Shown here: in pieces, positions 1 through 5,592 of the stretch
Position numbering within the stretch: position 1 is the first letter of the stretch
Layout: every line of letters begins with the position of its first letter
Source: Acidobacteriota bacterium
GTDB lineage: Bacteria; Acidobacteriota; Blastocatellia; Pyrinomonadales; Pyrinomonadaceae
Length of the DNA: 5,592 bases
Assembly: GCA_029777145.1 (NCBI GenBank)
Contig: JAKOSS010000950.1
Span: forward strand, 1 to 5,592
Reading direction: 5' to 3'
Made by a program: the position numbers and the translations under genes
Notes under the pieces: generated by a model
What the model saw: the letters and a program-made list of their open reading frames with translations, nothing else
Databases searched by the model: none
What the model was told of the DNA's origin: nothing

Positions 1-451
1 GGTGCGCTCGCTCCGGTCTTCGAACCGGACGGAATTGATCCCGGTGATCTTTTTGACGGCCAAGGACGGACTGCGCGACCGGATCGACGGCTTCCGGGTC
101 GGCATCGACGCCTATCTCGTCAAGCCGTTTCAGCCGACCGAACTGCTCGCCGTCATTGAGAACATCCTCAGCCGCGTCGAACGGACGCATTCGGCGATCG
201 CAAATCTCGTCGGGGCCGAATCGACTGTAACGAATCACGGGATCGACGAGGAATTGACGCCTTCCGAGCTTCGGGTCGCCCACGAGGTCGCCAAGGGATT
301 GACGAACAAAGAGATCGCGAACGTCCTGAACCTGAGCGTGCGGACGATCGAGAATCACGTCAGCCGAATCCTCGACAAAAAGAACTTCGCAAACCGCGTC
401 GAACTAACACGACACATCCTCTCGATCGGCGAAAACAAACCGGGAAAGTGA
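1..451 (+). CDS. Response regulator, LuxR/NarL-type (5' truncated)
   Basis: This is the C-terminal 149 residues of a two-component response regulator, a cytoplasmic DNA-binding protein switched by phosphorylation from a sensor kinase. The first ~55 residues are the end of a receiver domain: IPVIFLTAK carries the conserved Thr (residue 19 of the visible part) and YLVKPF carries the conserved Lys (residue 41). The phospho-acceptor Asp and acidic pocket lie upstream of the window, so the GTG at base 2 is internal and not the start. After a helical linker (~50-75), residues 85-142 form a GerE/LuxR helix-turn-helix, with ELTPSELRVA, GLTNKEIANVLNLS and VRTIENHVSRIL as the scaffold and recognition helices. 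The receiver-linker-HTH layout resembles response regulators common in cyanobacteria and acidobacteria. Its target and partner kinase cannot be told from here. The stop is TGA at 449-451. Family assignment is secure. Confidence 0.93.
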   Translation, partial: VRSLRSSNRTELIPVIFLTAKDGLRDRIDGFRVGIDAYLVKPFQPTELLAVIENILSRVERTHSAIANLVGAESTVTNHGIDEELTPSELRVAHEVAKGLTNKEIANVLNLSVRTIENHVSRILDKKNFANRVELTRHILSIGENKPGK

Positions 452-480
452 AAAAACGGTAGGATTACCTAACCGAATTT

Positions 481-498
481 GAGTGTTTTCACTCTTTT
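481..498 (+). promoter_or_regulatory. Small palindrome GAGTG-TTTT-CACTC followed by TTTT
   Basis: A perfect 5-bp inverted repeat with a four-T spacer starts 29 bases after the response-regulator stop and is followed at once by TTTT. It could be a weak intrinsic terminator for the response regulator. It could also be an operator next to the promoter at 517-522. The stem is short and has only three G-C pairs, so neither role is firm. Confidence 0.3.
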
Positions 499-522
499 GC
501 CGGATTCCGAGACCCGTATAAT
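497..522 (+). promoter_or_regulatory. Probable promoter with perfect TATAAT -10 box
   Basis: TATAAT at 517-522 matches the sigma-70 -10 consensus exactly, in a GC-rich genome where such a hexamer is uncommon. The -35 side is poor: TTGCCG at 497-502 matches 4 of 6, but with a short 14-base spacer. Transcription would start near 528-530. That is immediately before a series of hairpins ending in a strong terminator at 622-652, which is the main reason to take this box seriously. The weak -35 suggests the promoter may need an activator. Confidence 0.5.
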
Positions 523-527
523 TGAAC

Positions 528-652
528 ACGAACCGACATTGGGAAATGTTTTGTTTTTCAGTTTGCTACCTTCAACTAAAAGACTTTTGAACTAAGAAAG
601 TCCCAGCAGCACTACCCGTTCGAGCCATCAAACGCTGATGGCTCTTTTTTTT
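528..652 (+). ncRNA. Candidate structured small RNA or leader/attenuator upstream of DUF389 gene
   Basis: No coding gene is visible between a perfect TATAAT box (517-522) and a strong terminator (622-652), yet the ~125 bases between fold in an ordered way. GACATT/AATGTT (535-540 and 545-550, the outermost pair a G-U wobble) forms a hairpin capped by GGGA, a GNRA tetraloop. TTCAA/TTGAA (571-575 and 587-591) forms a second hairpin. CGAAC (529-533) can pair with GTTCG (618-622) to close the domain, ending exactly where the terminator stem begins. The capping loop with its neighbour (TGGGA, 540-544) can also pair with TCCCA (601-605) as a possible pseudoknot. It could be an independent small RNA, or an aptamer plus terminator controlling the DUF389 gene 73 bases downstream. 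I do not recognise it as a known family. The boundaries and structure are inference from complementarity only. Confidence 0.45.
622..652 (+). terminator. Strong intrinsic terminator
   Basis: GAGCCATC (622-629) pairs perfectly with GATGGCTC (637-644) across a 7-base loop. The 8-bp stem runs directly into eight consecutive T (645-652), a textbook Rho-independent terminator. It ends the RNA starting near 528. Because it precedes the DUF389 gene on the same strand, it could work as an attenuator. It also argues against translation starting at the ATG at 638, which lies in its 3' arm. Confidence 0.85.
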
Positions 653-659
653 CGCGTTT

Positions 660-673
660 TTGAGATTTATCAT
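660..673 (+). promoter_or_regulatory. Weak candidate promoter for DUF389 gene
   Basis: TATCAT at 668-673 matches the -10 consensus in 5 of 6 positions, but the expected -35 position falls in the T tract of the terminator. TTGAGA at 660-665 is a good -35 match (5 of 6) but has no convincing -10 box 16-18 bases downstream. Either could start a DUF389 transcript independent of the upstream RNA. If neither is real, the gene depends on read-through of the terminator. Confidence 0.2.
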
Positions 674-724
674 TGGATTGTCCGAATTCCGACGATCAAC
701 GGTTTTCAAGGGTCGCAAAGCACG

Positions 725-2449
725 ATGTCGCTAACGTCAATCACGGTCCGGCTCCAACGCACTTTCGCCCGCGCGCTCGGCGTGGACGCGGCGCGCAAGA
801 AAACGCTCAGCATTGAACTCGCCAAATCGTCGACGCTGTTCGATCTCGTTTACTGGCTTCAACTCTTTTTTTCATCCGGAATCGCGACGCTCGGGCTCGT
901 GCTCAACAGCCCGGCGGTGATCATCGGCGCGATGCTCATATCGCCGCTCATGGGTCCGATCCTTTCCGCCGGCCTCTCGCTCGCGACGGGCGACCTGATC
1001 CTGTTTATCCGGTCGACCGTGAACCTGCTCCTGAGCAGCGCGGCCGCGATCATTTTCGCGGTAATACTCGTCGCCTTGCTGCCTTTCAAGGAAATGACGG
1101 CCGAGATCGCCGGCCGGACATCGCCGAACACGCTGGATCTTTTTGTCGCGCTGTTCTCGGGCGCGATCGGCTCGATCGCTACCTGCCGCGAGGTCAAAGG
1201 CGTCGTGACATCGATTCCGGGCGTCGCCATCGCCGTCGCCCTGATGCCGCCTTTGTGTGTCGTCGGTTACGGCTTCGGTCTCGCGCTGAGTTTCAACTTT
1301 GCGGAAGGCATGAAAACGGCCTCGGGCGGCGGATTGCTGTTCCTGACGAACCTGTTCGCGATCACGTTTACGGCGATGATCGTGTTCCTCATGCTCCGGA
1401 TCGATACGGCGAACGTCCGCGCGCAGGTCGAGGAATGGCGCCACACCGATCCGGAAAACGCGTTCCTCGAGGACATCCTCGCGAAGATCCCCGTGCTCGA
1501 ACGGGCACGAATCGTGCGCAACCTGCCCTTTCGGTTGGTGATGATCCTGCTGCCGCTCGCGATCATCGTCTTCCCGCTGACGACATCGTTCTCAAAACTC
1601 AAGACCGAGATCTCGCAGCAACAGGCCGAAAACCGGGTCCGGCAGGTGGCGATCGATCTCTGGAAGCAAAAGTTTGAAATGACGACGAGCGGCGAGGCCC
1701 GAAGCATCATCGACGACATCTCGGTTACCGAATCGGCGAACGCGTTGTCGGTGTCGCTGCGTGTGTTCGACAACGTACCGTACAGCGAGGCGGAAAAACA
1801 CGAGTTCACTCGGCTCTTGGCGACGCAGCTCTCGGTCCCGGTCGATTCCGTCTCGTTCAATCTGATCGAGATCCCGACTTCGAAACGCGACCGGCAGCCG
1901 TTCGAGTCGAAGACTCCCGAACCGACGGTTGCCGAGATCCACGCGAATCTGATCAGGATGACGGATAACGCGATGCGGAATTTTCCGATGCCCGCTGGCG
2001 CGCAGATGGTCGGTTACGAAGTGGTTTCCCGGCCGCCGAATACGGTCGCCGTGAGAGTCTATTACCTGGCCGCCGATGAACTCAGTCCGGACGCGAACGA
2101 TCTGCTTCGACAGGCGATCCGTGAACGCGTCAAGATCGCGAACGTTGCCGGCGAGCCCGTTTTCATCTCGGGTGCGCCGGTGCCGCTCACATTTCCGGGA
2201 AATCAGTTGACGGCGGCCGAAGTGACGGCGCTCGAACGTGCGCTCGACACATTGCGCCGCTGGCGAAATCTGCAGCTGAACGTCACTCTGAAAACGGCCA
2301 ACGGGAACGGCGCCGAGCGGCTCGATTCTCAAAAACGCGCGATACTCGCGGTCGCCGAGCGTTATCCTGACATCGACGCCGCGCGGATCGCGATCAGCGA
2401 GGGCGAAAACGCCGAATTCCGGATCATTGCCGCGACTCCGGGATCGTGA
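725..2449 (+). CDS. DUF389 family integral membrane protein
   Basis: A 574-residue inner-membrane protein of the DUF389 family, whose function is not established. The N-terminal half has the family's hydrophobic segments at about residues 41-60, 62-82, 90-119, 137-154, 163-188 and 201-225. The characteristic turns IGAMLISPLMGPILSAGLS (67-85) and PGVAIAVALMPPLCVVGYG (165-183) contain conserved Pro and Gly. A seventh segment (269-287) follows a charged cytoplasmic-type stretch. The last ~285 residues are soluble and look like three degenerate beta-alpha-beta modules. The start is placed at ATG 725, with a modest AAGGG 12 bases upstream. The earlier in-frame ATG at 638 would add 29 residues encoded partly by a transcription terminator. 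Its 3' end overlaps the convergent GH3 gene by 26 bp. Transport or sensing is plausible from the fold, but no substrate can be named. The family call is secure, the role unknown. Confidence 0.9.
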   Translation: MSLTSITVRLQRTFARALGVDAARKKTLSIELAKSSTLFDLVYWLQLFFSSGIATLGLVLNSPAVIIGAMLISPLMGPILSAGLSLATGDLILFIRSTVNLLLSSAAAIIFAVILVALLPFKEMTAEIAGRTSPNTLDLFVALFSGAIGSIATCREVKGVVTSIPGVAIAVALMPPLCVVGYGFGLALSFNFAEGMKTASGGGLLFLTNLFAITFTAMIVFLMLRIDTANVRAQVEEWRHTDPENAFLEDILAKIPVLERARIVRNLPFRLVMILLPLAIIVFPLTTSFSKLKTEISQQQAENRVRQVAIDLWKQKFEMTTSGEARSIIDDISVTESANALSVSLRVFDNVPYSEAEKHEFTRLLATQLSVPVDSVSFNLIEIPTSKRDRQPFESKTPEPTVAEIHANLIRMTDNAMRNFPMPAGAQMVGYEVVSRPPNTVAVRVYYLAADELSPDANDLLRQAIRERVKIANVAGEPVFISGAPVPLTFPGNQLTAAEVTALERALDTLRRWRNLQLNVTLKTANGNGAERLDSQKRAILAVAERYPDIDAARIAISEGENAEFRIIAATPGS

Positions 2450-5114
2450 CCCGCTTCCCTTTCAATGTAAATGTTCCGATCACCGCGCCGGATGTTGACG
2501 CATCCGCCGTTCCGGTGAATCCGGGTTGCTTGCCGCCGACCGAAATTCTGATCGTACCCGGTTCGAGGACCCGTTGGCCGTCCGGCAGGACGACCGAAAG
2601 ATCGCGCGGCGAAAGTTTGAAACTGACCCGTCGTGATTCGCCCGGGCGAAGGTTGATCCGTTGGACCCCGGCCAGCGATCGCACGGGAACCGGAACGGCG
2701 AGTCCTTCATGCGAAACATAGACCTGGACGACTTCGTCGCCGGCCATCTTGCCGCCGTTCCTGACAACCGCCGAAACCGAAACGTCCGAACCGGCGATCG
2801 CCGCCGGCCTGATCCTGAGACCGCTGTAATCGAATCTCGAAAAACTCAGTCCGTAGCCGAACGGATAGAGAGGCGCGCCCCTGAAATAGCGGTAAGTCCG
2901 GCCTTCCATCCTATAGTCGTCGAACGGCGGTAGATCATCGACCGATCTGTAGAACGTCACCGGCAACCGTCCGGCGGGATTGTAATCACCGAAGATCACA
3001 TCGGCGATCGCGGCGCCGCCGAACTGGCTCGGATACCACGCCTGAAGGATCGCCGGAATATTTTCAGACTCCCAGTTCACGGCGAGCGCGCTGCCGCTCA
3101 TCAGCACCAGCACCACCGGTTTCCCGAGCGATCGGACGTCCTTGATTAGATCCTGCTGCGATTTCGGAAGGGCGAGGTCCGTCCGGTCGCCGCCGCGGAA
3201 ACCGGCGAGTTTGACGTCCATTTCCTCACCTTCGACCGACGGCGAGATTCCCATCACCATCACCACGGCATCCGACTTGCGGGCCTTCTCGAGCGCGTCC
3301 TCGCGAAGCCGGTCCTGGCCCTTCGGCGGAGTCCACGAGAAGACGGCTGACGCATATTCATTGGCGTTCTCGAAAAACTCGATCCGAAGATCGTACTCGC
3401 GCCCGGCCTCGAGCGTCGTTTCGCCATAGACGTTTCGCGTCCTCCGGCTCTGGAGTTCCTCAAGCAACGGCTTGCCGTCGATCAGAATTCGTACGCCGCC
3501 GTTGCTCCGCCAGCCGAATTTGTAAGTGCCCGTTTCGGGCGGAATGAGTTTGCCGGTCCAGCGAACGGAAAAATTGTCCGGAACGACGCCCGCGGCGGGG
3601 CTGTCGGCATCCCATCGGAAATCGATCATCGGATCGTTCCGAACGACCGCCGGTTCTCCGCTCAGCTCGCGGTTGTTGAAATACTCTCCCTTCAATCCCC
3701 TGAGCCCGCCGTTCGTGAGATTGGAGTCCGTCACGCGTTCGGTGGTGACGCCGGCCGGATACATGCCCGCCGCGTAGAGCACCTCGGTTTGCGGCGCGAC
3801 CTTTGCTCGGATTCCCTGAAGCGCGGTCACGCTGACTGACGGCGTACCGTTGTAATTTCCGAGGAGGACATTTTCGTCGTCGGCGTTCGGACCGATCACG
3901 GCGATGGTTTTCAGATCTTTCCTCAGCGGCAGCGTCCGGTCCGCGTTCCGCAACATGACGAGCGATTCGCGTGAGGCCTCGAGCGATTTGCGATGATGCG
4001 CCGGCGAGTCGTTCTCCGAATACGGGATCCGCTGATAGGCGACGCGTTCCGGCGGATCGAACTGTCCGAGCCGAAACCTGATCCGCATCAAGTTCTTGAC
4101 GGCGGTCGTGATCTCGGATTCGTCGATGAGCCCCTTCTTCACGGCTTCGCCGAGCGATTTGTATTCGGTTCCGCAGGTCAGGTCGGTTCCCTTTCGGACC
4201 GCCGCCGCGGCCGCTTCGGGTTCGGTCTTGAGCCACTTGTGGTACTGGTAAATGTCCCACACGGCACCGCAGTCCGAAACGACGTGCCCAGGGAATTTCC
4301 ACTCGCCGCGAAGGATCTCGCGCATCAGCTTCGTGTTCGCGCAGGCGGGTTCGCCGTCGACACGGTTATAGGCGCACATGACCCCGGTCGCGTTCGCCTC
4401 GACGATCGTTTTCCGAAATGCCGGAAGGTAAGTATCTCGCAGATCGTGCTCCGAAATGACGGCGTCGAACGAATGCCGCTCGGGTTCGGGGCCGCTGTGG
4501 ACGGCGAAATGTTTGACGGTCGAGACGGCCTTGAGATACTTCGGGTCGTCGCCTTGAATGCCGCGCACGAATTCGGATCCGAGCGTGCCGGTGAGATACG
4601 GATCCTCGCCCCAAGTCTCCTGCCCGCGGCCCCAGCGCGGATCGCGAAAGATGTTGATGTTCGGACTCCAGAAAGTCAGCCCTTTGTATCGTCCGTGTTC
4701 GCCGTTGCGCAGAAATTCGTTATGCTTCGCGCGCGCCTCGGTCGAAACGACGTCCGCCACGTCGTGCACCAACCGCGGATCGAACGTCGCCGACAGCCCG
4801 ATCGCCTGCGGGAAAACGGTCGCGACGCCCGCCCGCGCGACGCCGTGGAGCGCTTCGTTCCACCAATCGTAAGCCGGAATTCCAAGCCGCGGGATCGCCG
4901 GCGCTCCGTTCTGCATCTGCAAGATCTTTTCCTCGAGGGTCATGCGCGCGACGAGGTCGTCAACGCGCATTTCGAGCGGCTGATCCGGATCAAGATACAG
5001 CGGAGATTTGGTCTGCGCCGGAGACTGCGGAACGATCGTCAGGGCGGAAAAGAGAATCGCCAGCTTTTGAACGGCGGCGAATAGACGGACGCGACGGGAA
5101 GGCTGAAGTCTCAT
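2424..5114 (-). CDS. Secreted GH3 beta-xylosidase/beta-glucosidase-like enzyme with PA14 insert
   Basis: An 896-residue glycoside hydrolase family 3 enzyme that removes sugars from non-reducing ends of beta-linked oligosaccharides by a retaining mechanism. Residues 1-34 are a signal peptide: basic RRVR, hydrophobic LFAAVQKLAILFSALTIV, probable cleavage after SPA. The first domain shows WWNEALHG (84-91), RDPRWGRGQE (158-167), KHFAVHSGPEPERHSF (201-216) and VVSDCGAV (278-285), with Asp281 the expected nucleophile. These motifs are typical of the xylosidase/arabinosidase side of GH3. The alpha/beta sandwich domain begins near 375 and is interrupted by a PA14 domain (~473-598). It resumes with SPSVEGEEMD (624-633), where Glu628 is the likely acid/base, then GGDRTDLALP. 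A fibronectin III-like domain (~765-870) ends the protein. I chose ATG 5114 because it directly precedes the signal peptide; TTG 5180 or ATG 5174 would bury it. No Shine-Dalgarno is evident. Substrate (xylose, glucose or arabinose) is not decided by sequence. Confidence 0.93.
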   Translation of the reverse strand: MRLQPSRRVRLFAAVQKLAILFSALTIVPQSPAQTKSPLYLDPDQPLEMRVDDLVARMTLEEKILQMQNGAPAIPRLGIPAYDWWNEALHGVARAGVATVFPQAIGLSATFDPRLVHDVADVVSTEARAKHNEFLRNGEHGRYKGLTFWSPNINIFRDPRWGRGQETWGEDPYLTGTLGSEFVRGIQGDDPKYLKAVSTVKHFAVHSGPEPERHSFDAVISEHDLRDTYLPAFRKTIVEANATGVMCAYNRVDGEPACANTKLMREILRGEWKFPGHVVSDCGAVWDIYQYHKWLKTEPEAAAAAVRKGTDLTCGTEYKSLGEAVKKGLIDESEITTAVKNLMRIRFRLGQFDPPERVAYQRIPYSENDSPAHHRKSLEASRESLVMLRNADRTLPLRKDLKTIAVIGPNADDENVLLGNYNGTPSVSVTALQGIRAKVAPQTEVLYAAGMYPAGVTTERVTDSNLTNGGLRGLKGEYFNNRELSGEPAVVRNDPMIDFRWDADSPAAGVVPDNFSVRWTGKLIPPETGTYKFGWRSNGGVRILIDGKPLLEELQSRRTRNVYGETTLEAGREYDLRIEFFENANEYASAVFSWTPPKGQDRLREDALEKARKSDAVVMVMGISPSVEGEEMDVKLAGFRGGDRTDLALPKSQQDLIKDVRSLGKPVVLVLMSGSALAVNWESENIPAILQAWYPSQFGGAAIADVIFGDYNPAGRLPVTFYRSVDDLPPFDDYRMEGRTYRYFRGAPLYPFGYGLSFSRFDYSGLRIRPAAIAGSDVSVSAVVRNGGKMAGDEVVQVYVSHEGLAVPVPVRSLAGVQRINLRPGESRRVSFKLSPRDLSVVLPDGQRVLEPGTIRISVGGKQPGFTGTADASTSGAVIGTFTLKGKRVTIPESRQ

Positions 5115-5124
5115 GATTGCGGAT

Positions 5125-5153
5125 ATCGTAAGCGATTGCCCACAAAGACCCAA
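5125..5153 (-). promoter_or_regulatory. Weak candidate promoter for GH3 gene
   Basis: On the minus strand TTGGGT (5153-5148) and TACGAT (5130-5125) are separated by 17 bases. They match the -35 and -10 consensus at 3 and 4 of 6 positions. Initiation here would leave a leader of only a few bases before ATG 5114, a leaderless or nearly leaderless mRNA. That would fit the lack of a Shine-Dalgarno sequence. The motif matches are poor, so this is tentative. Confidence 0.22.
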
Positions 5154-5181
5154 CTCTGCGATGTCGATTTCCATTGCCAAA

Positions 5182-5203
5182 CGGCGGACTTGCGAGTCCG
5201 CCG
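5182..5203. repeat. Perfect 9-bp palindrome, REP-like
   Basis: CGGCGGACT and AGTCCGCCG form a perfect 9-bp inverted repeat around TGCG. It has no T run, so it is not a classic terminator. The GC-rich stem with a tetraloop in an intergenic gap resembles a dispersed REP-type palindrome; an operator for the GH3 gene is an alternative. It lies 67 bases upstream of the GH3 start. Only one copy is in the window, so its repeat nature is inference. Confidence 0.5.
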
Positions 5204-5216
5204 GGCGAGACCTGGT

Positions 5217-5254
5217 TCCGGCCCGCCAAGAACAGCTTCACGTTCTTGGCCGGA
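5217..5254. other. Long imperfect hairpin in intergenic gap
   Basis: GCCAAGAAC (5225-5233) pairs perfectly with GTTCTTGGC (5242-5250) over an 8-base loop. A further four pairs, TCCG (5217-5220) with CGGA (5251-5254), extend the stem past a GCCC bulge on one side. There is no adjacent T run on either strand. It could stabilise a 3' end, belong to a compound repeat with the neighbouring palindrome, or bind a regulator. Confidence 0.45.
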
Positions 5255-5258
5255 CGAG

Positions 5259-5289
5259 AAAAGGCCCCGGCCGAAGTTAGCCGAGGCCT
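5259..5289 (-). terminator. Probable intrinsic terminator of the right-edge gene
   Basis: Read on the minus strand, AGGCC-T-CGGC pairs with GCCG-G-GGCCT around an 8-base loop: nine pairs with one mismatch, covering 5289 to 5262. The stem runs into TTTT (5262-5259) and then CTCG. It begins 25 bases after the TAA of the gene ending at 5315, the expected place for its terminator. The short T tract makes it weaker than the one at 622-652. Confidence 0.6.
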
Positions 5290-5314
5290 GCCGTTACAAT
5301 TCTCATCGTTTTTC

Positions 5315-5592
5315 TTATTCGGACCGTTCGACGACCTTCATCCTCCCGGTCTTGACGACCGTTCGTTCATGCTTCATTTTCACCGCGTTGACGGCCTCGC
5401 GCTCCGCCTTCGTGAGCTCAACGGTGCTGCCGTCGGCCTCTCCGGCCGCCCACATTTCGGCCAAATAGTACTTGCCGTCGGTCTTGTCGAAGATCAGGCT
5501 CGATTCGGTCGGGGCGGATGCGACGGATGCCGGATTCGTCTCAAAGATGACCGTCATCGATCGTCCTTGGTCAAGACTCGTGATCTCGAACA
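5315..5592 (-). CDS. Small protein of unknown function, C-terminal part (5' truncated)
   Basis: The reading frame is open to the right edge of the window, giving 91 visible residues ending at TAA (5317-5315). The ATG at 5557 looks internal, because the residues before it (FEITSLDQGRS) fit one continuous beta-rich domain: ITSLDQGRSMTVIFETNP reads as a pair of strands. The pattern SLIFDKTDGKYYLAEMWAAGE (split here as SLIFDK, then KYYLAEMW) is reminiscent of small secreted beta-sandwich proteins frequent in Acidobacteriota, which end in a similar aromatic/Glu/Trp motif and a basic tail. Here the tail from KAEREAVNAVKMKHERTVVK onward is highly charged. No enzyme motif is visible and the N-terminus, with any signal peptide, is outside the window. 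The family resemblance is from memory and moderate; the function is unknown. Confidence 0.7.
   Translation of the reverse strand, partial: FEITSLDQGRSMTVIFETNPASVASAPTESSLIFDKTDGKYYLAEMWAAGEADGSTVELTKAEREAVNAVKMKHERTVVKTGRMKVVERSE

Noticed and set aside
612..645. A GTTCGAGCC string resembling a tRNA T-loop
   Set aside because: There is no acceptor stem, anticodon arm or CCA context. The bases are explained by the terminator stem and its flank.
859..2332. Several open frames on the minus strand and in alternate frames within the DUF389 gene
   Set aside because: They are Arg-rich or low-complexity shadows with no domain, while the plus-strand frame shows clear membrane segments and family motifs.
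3993..5084. A 363-codon open frame on the plus strand opposite the GH3 gene
   Set aside because: It lies wholly antisense to well-conserved GH3 motifs, is rich in Arg and Asp as expected from a mirrored GC-rich gene, and shows no recognisable domain or start signal.
4990..5241. An 83-codon minus-strand frame spanning the GH3 start and the palindromes
   Set aside because: It is out of frame with GH3, covers its signal peptide region and reads through the palindrome, giving a GGLASPP-like string typical of translated repeats.
5555..5557. ATG at 5557 as the start of the right-edge protein
   Set aside because: The frame stays open to the edge of the window and the preceding residues look like part of the same beta-rich domain; no ribosome binding site precedes this ATG.
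1..5592. CRISPR arrays, insertion sequences, tRNA or rRNA genes
   Set aside because: I saw no regularly spaced direct repeats, transposase motifs, terminal inverted repeats with target duplications, or RNA gene signatures.

Overview
The window holds four protein genes and two intergenic regions with RNA-level structure. The base composition is GC-rich. The small protein at the right edge resembles the secreted 'L-F...Y-L-x-E-M-W...G' proteins common in Acidobacteriota. Together with a DUF389 membrane protein and a PA14-bearing GH3 enzyme, this suggests an environmental acidobacterium (perhaps Blastocatellia-like). That assignment is an inference of moderate to low certainty, because there is no rRNA or other phylogenetic marker here.

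Layout, left to right. (1) 1-451, plus strand: the 3' part of a response regulator, with the end of the receiver domain and a LuxR-type helix-turn-helix. (2) 452-724: a 273-bp gap that is not empty. It has a small palindrome, a perfect TATAAT box, a run of hairpins including a GNRA-capped one, and a strong intrinsic terminator ending in eight T. I read this as a roughly 125-nt structured RNA (small RNA, or leader/attenuator) ahead of the next gene. (3) 725-2449, plus: a DUF389 integral membrane protein with about seven membrane segments and a long soluble C-terminal region. (4) 2424-5114, minus: a secreted family 3 glycoside hydrolase of the beta-xylosidase-like type with an inserted PA14 domain. 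It converges on the DUF389 gene, and the two ends overlap by 26 bp. (5) 5115-5314: three successive hairpins. One is a terminator for the gene to the right; one is a perfect 9-bp palindrome that looks like a dispersed REP-type repeat. (6) 5315-5592, minus: the C-terminal end of a small protein whose start lies beyond the window.

The genes do not form an obvious pathway. The GH3 enzyme probably trims xylo- or gluco-oligosaccharides outside the cytoplasm. The response regulator and DUF389 protein could be linked through the intervening RNA or promoter region, but nothing in the sequence proves it. The most unusual item is the candidate structured RNA at about 528-652. No CRISPR array, insertion sequence, tRNA or rRNA was seen.
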